Source: Alkalimarinus alittae
GTDB lineage: Bacteria; Pseudomonadota; Gammaproteobacteria; Pseudomonadales; Oleiphilaceae
Assembly: GCF_026016465.1 (NCBI RefSeq)
Contig: NZ_CP100390.1
Span: 3,657,001-3,721,000 of the forward strand
DNA: 64,000 nt
Direction of reading: 5' to 3'
Under the pieces are notes generated by a model, which was not told the DNA's origin, ran no database searches, and worked only from the letters and a program-made list of their open reading frames with translations. Shown piece by piece: positions 58,924-64,000 of the stretch; the first letter of the stretch is position 1, and each line of letters starts with the position of its first letter. Both the position numbers and the translations under genes were made by a program.

Positions 58924-60213
58924 ATGAAAAAAAACTGGCAACGCTACATTCAGCGCATTATTGTCTCGCTAATCGGGTTAACAGCCATCGGTTTGTTGGT
59001 CGGCTCACTTAGTTGGACGCTAGTAATAGGGCTCGCCGCTTACCTAACTTGGACGCTAACGCAAGCCATTAAACTTCATCAGTGGCTATATTCACCTAAC
59101 ACTAAAAGCACGCCACCTGAAAGCCACGGCCTTTGGGGCGATCTGTTTGATGGCATTCATACGCTTCAGAAAGACCATAATAACGTTCAAGACCGCTTGA
59201 GAACGATGATCAATCGTGTACAAGAATCAGCCAACGCACTGAACGATGCCGTTATAATGACCGATGCTCGAGGAGCCATGGAGTGGTGGAATAAATCTGC
59301 CACCACCTACTTAGGGTTTATGCCTCGCTCTGACCACGGCCAGCCCATCTATAATTTGATTCGTACGCCTGCCTTTAAATCCTATTTTGAACAAAAAAAC
59401 TACGATGACCCCATAGAATTGTCTTCACCGGCCAAGCCGCATATCATGCTACGCTTTCGCATTACCCTGTTTGGTGAAGATGACCGCCTCATCATTGCTC
59501 AGGACATCACGCGCGTACACAATTTAGAGCAGATGCGAAAAGACTTTGTGAGTAATGTTTCTCATGAGTTGCGCACACCTCTTACGGTCATCAGCGGCTA
59601 CCTTGAAACACTCTCAGGTAATGCTGACACGCTGCCGCCTATATGGAGTCGAGCATTAAACACAATGTCTCAGCAGGCAGGAAGAATGGAGCTGCTAATA
59701 AGTGATTTATTACTACTGGCGAAATTTGAAACGATTGACCAGAGCCAAGCAAGGCAAGCAGTCAACATCAATCGTTTGCTTAAAAGCATAAAAAGTGATG
59801 CGCTCGTACTTAGTGGCAACCAAGCACATAACATACATCTAACAACCAACACCGACAGTCTATTGATGGGCGATGAAAACCAACTAAGAAGCGCCTTTTC
59901 AAATATCATATTCAATGCGGTTAAGTACACGCCAGCCGAAGGTAATATTGATATTCACTGGTGGTCTGATGACAAAGGCGTTCACCTTTCGGTTAAAGAT
60001 ACCGGAGTAGGCTTTGACCCGATTCATATACCTCGCTTAACCGAGCGGTTTTACCGTGCAGACCCAAGCCGCCACAAAGATACTGGCGGCTCAGGGCTTG
60101 GTTTAGCCATCGTAAAACATGTACTTAGAAACCATGATGGTGAACTTGAGGTAAAGAGCAGCTTAGGGCTTGGTAGCGAGTTTATTTGTCACTTCCCCAG
60201 CCGTTCCCATTAG
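58924..60213 (+). CDS. phoR: Phosphate regulon sensor histidine kinase PhoR
   Basis: 429 residues. Two N-terminal membrane segments (about 10-45), a linker, a PAS domain (about 100-190), then the kinase: H box NVSHELRTPLTV (His 214), N box NIIFNAVKYTP, G1 DTGVGF and G2 GGSGLGLAIVKH. No large periplasmic domain, as usual for PhoR, which senses phosphate through the Pst/PhoU complex. Phosphorylates PhoB encoded just upstream. Confidence 0.96.
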   Translation: MKKNWQRYIQRIIVSLIGLTAIGLLVGSLSWTLVIGLAAYLTWTLTQAIKLHQWLYSPNTKSTPPESHGLWGDLFDGIHTLQKDHNNVQDRLRTMINRVQESANALNDAVIMTDARGAMEWWNKSATTYLGFMPRSDHGQPIYNLIRTPAFKSYFEQKNYDDPIELSSPAKPHIMLRFRITLFGEDDRLIIAQDITRVHNLEQMRKDFVSNVSHELRTPLTVISGYLETLSGNADTLPPIWSRALNTMSQQAGRMELLISDLLLLAKFETIDQSQARQAVNINRLLKSIKSDALVLSGNQAHNIHLTTNTDSLLMGDENQLRSAFSNIIFNAVKYTPAEGNIDIHWWSDDKGVHLSVKDTGVGFDPIHIPRLTERFYRADPSRHKDTGGSGLGLAIVKHVLRNHDGELEVKSSLGLGSEFICHFPSRSH

Positions 60214-60260
60214 TTTGAGTAGTATCGCCTAACTAATGCCTATGCTGAAACACCGTAATT

Positions 60261-60336
60261 GTCATCCTCGCGAATGCGAAGATCCATTGTTTTAGCGGAG
60301 TTTCAAGTCATGGATTCCCGCCTTCGCGGCAATGAC
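60261..60336. repeat. REP-like palindromic repeat, copy 1
   Basis: A long imperfect inverted repeat: GTCAT and ATCCAT elements on the left (60261-60286) match ATGGAT-TC-CCGCCTTCGCGG-C-AATGAC on the right (60310-60336), with a spacer between. The CCCGCCTTCGCGG core recurs at 60881-60903. Lies just downstream of phoR, where such elements often end transcripts. Confidence 0.8.
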
Positions 60337-60461
60337 AGTCGTTTCTGGATGCTCTCCAACTAGCACTTAAACGTCCTTCCCCAAAGCAAATAATGGCTCT
60401 TCCATTCATATTATTCTAAACTGAACGTATAAAATAAAAACAATATAGGCTGACAGCAGAC

Positions 60462-60821
60462 ATGAATAACACTGAACGTCGCACTCATCACCGCTATTTA
60501 GCACCTTCGCTCTCCATATCTCTTAAATCAATAGAGCCTCAAGCAGACAATATTAATTCGATACAGCTATCGATGGTCGATTTTAACTGTTTCGGCATGG
60601 CCGTAGAGAGTCAGCATAATTTTAAAATTGGGGAGGAATTACAAGTCATTATTTCTGACAAACTTAATCAATCAGTCGATGTAGACTGCTTCGTTTGTAA
60701 CCGAGCAAAAACCGCAGATGGCTATAGGTCAGGCTTGTATTTTATGCATCAAGGCGAGAATATTGTTGCGTCTAGACAATTATTGATGTCGATGGAGCAG
60801 CAGTTTGACAAAGTGGTTTAA
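60462..60821 (+). CDS. PilZ domain protein, likely cyclic-di-GMP receptor
   Basis: 119 residues, a stand-alone PilZ domain. The N-terminal arginine motif ERRTHHRY (RxxxR, about 5-12) is intact; the second motif, normally D-x-S-x-x-G, reads DFNCFG with Asn in place of Ser, so binding may be altered. The rest has the PilZ beta-barrel pattern ending in an amphipathic helix. It lies between two REP-like repeats. Could link the cyclic-di-GMP enzymes of this window to pili or motility (inference). Confidence 0.85.
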   Translation: MNNTERRTHHRYLAPSLSISLKSIEPQADNINSIQLSMVDFNCFGMAVESQHNFKIGEELQVIISDKLNQSVDVDCFVCNRAKTADGYRSGLYFMHQGENIVASRQLLMSMEQQFDKVV

Positions 60822-60880
60822 TGGCCTCGCACACCCTATGTTTGTTATGGGGCTAAGCGTAAAATAACCTACCCTGAATG

Positions 60881-60903
60881 ATTCCCGCCTTCGCGGGAAT
60901 GAC
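60881..60903. repeat. REP-like palindromic repeat, copy 2
   Basis: ATTCCCGC-CTTC-GCGGGAAT (60881-60900), a perfect 8-base stem with tetraloop, followed by GAC as in the first copy. It sits between the convergent PilZ and ilvY genes and may act as a terminator or RNA stabiliser. Confidence 0.8.
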
Positions 60904-60917
60904 AAGCGAGGTACTGT

Positions 60918-61811
60918 TTAAGAACTTCGCGCCCCCACCAACGACCAAAACGCATTCACCAATGGGTTCTTTAAACTTTTCTTCAACGTAAACAGCCCCA
61001 CATCATAAGGCTCAAGTTCCGGCTGTACGTCTAATATTTTTATTCGATCAACCAATGGGCTATTGTCGAGTACTATTTTTGGCACCACACCTATTCCTAA
61101 CCCTAAGCTCACCATACTAACGATGGCTTCGTTACCTGCGACCTGCGCATAAATACGAGGGTTTACATCCATTTTTCGAAACCAGCTATCAATTCGGTTA
61201 CGCGCAATTCCACCTTCAGATAAGATCATTGGGACGGTTGACCAGGCTTCGGGGGATGTGGGTGTGATAAGCGGTACATTCGGGTCACTTTGTTTGGTCG
61301 GGGCTATAAACAATAACGGTGAAACAATAATAGGTTTAAAAGCGACCCCCCTAGGGAGAGTCTGTGGATGTGCAGCAATAGAAATATCGTCTTCACCGGC
61401 AATCACTCTTGCAACAGCGTGCTCGGGGTCTCCCGTATGCAGCTTTATTTCAATGCCAGGGTTGGTCTGCCGAAATCGATTAAGCAGATCAAATAAAATA
61501 CTGTAACTCGCGGTCACTGAGCAGTACATACTGACTTGGCCGTGCAACTGGTCGTCATTCGACACTAAATCGTTACGAATGAGGTTCCACTCGGCAATGG
61601 CTTCACGAGCATACTGCTGAAATTTCTGACCTTCTGCGGTCAATACAACCGTGCGGTTGTCTCGATTAAACAAGACAACACCTAACTCATCTTCTAACTG
61701 CCTAATATTTCGAGACAGCGCAGAAATGCTGATATTGCAGGCATTGCTCGCTCGACCAAAATGTAGGTCGTCAGCGAGTGCGATAAAATGCTTTAAGCTA
61801 CGAATATTCAT
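60918..61811 (-). CDS. ilvY: LysR-family activator IlvY
   Basis: 297 residues. N-terminal LysR helix-turn-helix (about 1-60, with HFGRASNACNISISALSRNIRQLEDELG) and a periplasmic-binding-protein-like effector domain; MYCSVTASYSIL at its start is characteristic of IlvY. It activates ilvC in response to acetolactate or acetohydroxybutyrate, the ilvC substrates. Divergent from ilvC by 147 bases, the conserved arrangement. Confidence 0.95.
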   Translation of the reverse strand: MNIRSLKHFIALADDLHFGRASNACNISISALSRNIRQLEDELGVVLFNRDNRTVVLTAEGQKFQQYAREAIAEWNLIRNDLVSNDDQLHGQVSMYCSVTASYSILFDLLNRFRQTNPGIEIKLHTGDPEHAVARVIAGEDDISIAAHPQTLPRGVAFKPIIVSPLLFIAPTKQSDPNVPLITPTSPEAWSTVPMILSEGGIARNRIDSWFRKMDVNPRIYAQVAGNEAIVSMVSLGLGIGVVPKIVLDNSPLVDRIKILDVQPELEPYDVGLFTLKKSLKNPLVNAFWSLVGARSS

Positions 61812-61843
61812 GAGGTGATTATAGCGACTTCATCCACTTAATT

Positions 61844-61862
61844 GCAAAATATGGCACATTGC
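61844..61862. promoter_or_regulatory. Candidate IlvY operator in the ilvY-ilvC intergenic region
   Basis: GCAA-N11-TTGC (61844-61862) is a small interrupted inverted repeat of the LysR type in the divergent promoter region. The arms are short, so this is suggestive only. Confidence 0.4.
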
Positions 61863-61958
61863 GTTGCGTTTATTTCAATTTACGAAAGACATACTTTTCT
61901 ATAGAGTAGTCCCCCTGAATTTGAAAGCTCTTTAATTTTAACAAACGGAAGCATCACA

Positions 61959-63434
61959 ATGTCTAACAACTATTTTAATACACTGCCTCTACGTGAGCAG
62001 CTTGAGCAATTGGCTAAGTGCCGTTTCATGGACATTTCTGAATTCCCAGACGGTGTTGATGCACTGAAAGGAAAGAAAATCGTTGTAATCGGTTGTGGTG
62101 CTCAGGGTCTAGCTCAGGGCATGAACTTACGTGACAGTGGTTGTGACGTATCTTACACTTTGCGTCAGGCAGCCATTGATGAGAAGCGTCAATCTTGGAA
62201 GAACGCCACTGAAAACGGTTTCACGGTTGGCACTTATGAAGAGCTAATTCCTACTGCTGATGTAGTACTGAACTTGACGCCAGATAAGCAGCACACATCT
62301 GTTGTTAACGCTATTATGCCTTTGATGAAGCAAGGCGCTTGTCTTTCTTATTCTCACGGTTTCAACATTGTTGAAGAAGGCATGCAAATTCGTGACGACC
62401 TAACCGTTATCATGGTTGCGCCTAAGTGCCCAGGTTCTGAAGTTCGTAACGAATACGTTCGTGGCTTTGGTGTACCAACACTCATCGCGGTTCACGAAGA
62501 TAACGATCCTAAGGGTGAAGGTCTTGCCTTAGCTAAAGCTTACGCAGTAGGTACTGGCGGCCATAAAGCAGGCGTATTGATGTCTTCTTTCATCGCTGAA
62601 GTTAAGTCTGACTTGATGGGTGAGCAAACGATTCTTTGTGGCATGCTGCAAACCGGTTCACTACTATGCTTTGACAAAATGGTTGAAGAAGGGATTGACC
62701 CAGGCTACGCATCTAAGTTGATTCAGTACGGTTGGGAAACCATCACTGAAGCACTTAAGTACGGCGGCGTGACTAACATGCTGGATCGTTTGTCTAACCC
62801 AGCTAAGATCAAGTGTTTCGATCTAGCGGAAGAGCTTAAGCAGATCATGCGTCCGCTATACAACAAGCATCAGGACGACATCATCGACGGCACTTTCTCT
62901 CGCGTAATGATGGAAGACTGGGCGAATGACGATGCTAACCTTCTAAAATGGCGTGCAGAAACAGCTGAGACTGCTTTCGAGAAGACGCCAGCAGGCGACG
63001 TTGAGATCTCTGAGCAAGAGTACTTCGATAACGGTATTTTGATGGTTGCGATGGTTAAAGCCGGTGTTGAATTAGCATTCGAAACCATGACGGCTGCGGG
63101 TATCGTTGCTGACTCTGCCTACTACGAGTCACTACATGAAACACCATTAATCGCTAACACGATCGCTCGTAAGAAGTTGTACGAGATGAACGCAACGATT
63201 TCTGATACAGCAGAGTACGGTTGCTACTTATACAACCACGCGTGTTTACCTCTTTTGGCTGACTTCATGAAAGGCATCAAGACTGACGTAATCGGTAAAG
63301 GCCTTGAGTTAGACGACCTAGGTGTTGATAACGCTCGCTTGATCGAAGTAAATGCTGAATTGCGTGCTCACCCTGTTGAGGCAATCGGTACGGTTCTTCG
63401 TGGACACATGGCTGACATGAAGAAAATTGTTTAA
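61959..63434 (+). CDS. ilvC: Ketol-acid reductoisomerase, long (class II) form
   Basis: 491 residues, the enterobacterial-type long form rather than the about 335-residue class I enzyme. NADPH-binding [10 protein letters not shown] (about 46-55), then the isomeroreductase core ([31 protein letters not shown]) and duplicated C-terminal domain. Acts in valine and isoleucine synthesis. Codon choice is clearly more biased than in its neighbours, consistent with high expression. Activated by IlvY. Two hairpins follow it, the second a strong terminator. Confidence 0.97.
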   Translation: MSNNYFNTLPLREQLEQLAKCRFMDISEFPDGVDALKGKKIVVIGCGAQGLAQGMNLRDSGCDVSYTLRQAAIDEKRQSWKNATENGFTVGTYEELIPTADVVLNLTPDKQHTSVVNAIMPLMKQGACLSYSHGFNIVEEGMQIRDDLTVIMVAPKCPGSEVRNEYVRGFGVPTLIAVHEDNDPKGEGLALAKAYAVGTGGHKAGVLMSSFIAEVKSDLMGEQTILCGMLQTGSLLCFDKMVEEGIDPGYASKLIQYGWETITEALKYGGVTNMLDRLSNPAKIKCFDLAEELKQIMRPLYNKHQDDIIDGTFSRVMMEDWANDDANLLKWRAETAETAFEKTPAGDVEISEQEYFDNGILMVAMVKAGVELAFETMTAAGIVADSAYYESLHETPLIANTIARKKLYEMNATISDTAEYGCYLYNHACLPLLADFMKGIKTDVIGKGLELDDLGVDNARLIEVNAELRAHPVEAIGTVLRGHMADMKKIV

Positions 63435-63486
63435 TTAAAACGATAAGCAATTGCACGACCGGTTACCTTGCTTTTGCAAGGTAACG

Positions 63487-63534
63487 AAAAGGCCAAGACT
63501 GAAGGTTTATACCTAAGATCTTGGCCTTTTTTTT
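63487..63534 (+). terminator. Intrinsic terminator of ilvC
   Basis: AAAAGGCCAAGA (63487-63498) pairs with TCTTGGCCTTTT (63519-63530), followed by TTTT; a small AGGT-TTAT-ACCT hairpin lies inside the loop. A second hairpin, GTTACCTTGC-TTTT-GCAAGGTAAC (63462-63485), lies just before it. Confidence 0.9.
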
Positions 63535-63558
63535 AGCTGAAAAACAGACTGGATTCAT

Positions 63559-64000
63559 ATGACAACCAACCTCCCTATTCGCTTTGATGATTTAACGGTT
63601 AATTTTGATGATCGTTTTCAACTCGATCATATCAACTGGCAGATTGAACCCCAGCAACACTGGGTGATTACCGGTGCTAACGGTGCAGGCAAGTCGGCAT
63701 TAGCAGCCGTTTTAGCAGGCGCAGGGGATACTGTATCGGGTAAGCTTGAGGGCGTGCCTGCGCGTGTGGGTCTGGTATCGTTTGAAGCTCAGGCTGAATT
63801 AATCGAAGCCGAGCGTAAGAAAGATGACGCGGATATTATGGACGTTATCTCCGAAGGCACACCAGTACATGAGATTCTTTTCAAAGATTGCGCTGACCCT
63901 GACCTAGCCAAAGAACTGGCTGAAAAGTTCAACCTGACCCAACTACTTGATCGCTCGTTTCGCAAACTGTCGACCGGTGAATCACGCAAAGTAATGTTGA
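63559..64000 (+). CDS. modF: ModF-like ABC transporter ATP-binding protein (partial, cut by right edge)
   Basis: Starts at ATG 63559 and is open to the window end (147 codons). Walker A is GANGAGKSA (about 39-47); the ABC signature appears as LSTGESRK (about 137-144), and the context RLSFE-like VSFEAQAELIEAERKK and FNLTQLLDRSFRKLSTGE match E. coli ModF (PhrA), a protein with two ABC domains and no membrane partner of its own. Only the first domain is in the window. Molybdate transport is the family annotation; the substrate is not established. Confidence 0.82.
   Translation, partial: MTTNLPIRFDDLTVNFDDRFQLDHINWQIEPQQHWVITGANGAGKSALAAVLAGAGDTVSGKLEGVPARVGLVSFEAQAELIEAERKKDDADIMDVISEGTPVHEILFKDCADPDLAKELAEKFNLTQLLDRSFRKLSTGESRKVML

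Overview
The window is a stretch of chromosome from a moderately AT-rich marine-type gammaproteobacterium. Gene content and order are Pseudomonas/Oceanospirillales-like: pilMNOPQ beside aroK-aroB-damX, divergent ponA, engB/cytochrome c4/dsbA, coaD/ferredoxin/ggt beside a coniferyl-aldehyde-type dehydrogenase, ubiC-ubiA-phoB-phoR next to rubredoxin and rubredoxin reductase, and ilvY/ilvC. The species cannot be named from the sequence. No rRNA, tRNA, CRISPR array, prophage or intact insertion sequence was found.

Layout. 1-2.8 kb (minus strand): the 5' part of a DamX-like AAA ATPase gene that runs off the left edge, then aroB and aroK. 2.8-6.4 kb: an insertion between aroK and pilQ, holding one plus-strand Ig-like lipoprotein gene and about 1.6 kb with no recognisable gene but several strong hairpins. 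6.4-11.3 kb: type IV pilus assembly operon pilM-N-O-P-Q, closed by a 43-base palindromic terminator; ponA diverges from it. 14-18.3 kb: endonuclease/exonuclease/phosphatase-family protein, dsbA, cytochrome c4, engB and a TetR regulator. 18.6-22.8 kb: aldehyde dehydrogenase with a palindromic operator inside its promoter, coaD, YfhL-type ferredoxin and a divergent gamma-glutamyltransferase-like lipoprotein. 22.9-34.5 kb: mostly minus-strand housekeeping and small envelope genes (YdgA-like, AI-2E-type permease, ppk1, hemB, sutA, DUF2059, DUF1415, tmcA). 34.7-38.2 kb: TetR plus AidB-like acyl-CoA dehydrogenase, and a thiol oxidoreductase with a SurA-like N-terminal region. 38.3-42.1 kb (minus): a four-gene envelope cluster coding for a COG3014-like lipoprotein, YcfL, LpoB and a FlgT/CsgG-like protein. 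42.4-53.8 kb: PanP-type decarboxylase, cupin, three cyclic-di-GMP proteins, phosphate transporter, metallo-hydrolase and tesB. 53.9-60.2 kb: unknown exported protein, DksA-like zinc finger, rubredoxin reductase with an unlisted 54-residue rubredoxin, ubiC-ubiA, and phoB-phoR behind a Pho box. 60.2-64 kb: REP-like palindromes, a PilZ protein, ilvY/ilvC and the start of a ModF-like ABC ATPase cut by the right edge.

Themes. Type IV pilus genes lie in the same region as two GGDEF proteins, an EAL protein with a worn-out GGDEF domain and a PilZ protein, consistent with cyclic-di-GMP control of surface behaviour. Rubredoxin with its reductase, the aldehyde dehydrogenase, the acyl-CoA dehydrogenase and the thioesterase would fit a bacterium that oxidises hydrocarbons or fatty acids, but no alkane hydroxylase is present here. 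Phosphate handling is represented by phoBR, a Pit transporter and ppk1. Most genes are well-known families. The least explained parts are the aroK-pilQ insertion, the FlgT/LpoB/YcfL/COG3014 cluster, and a few small genes without relatives I recognise.
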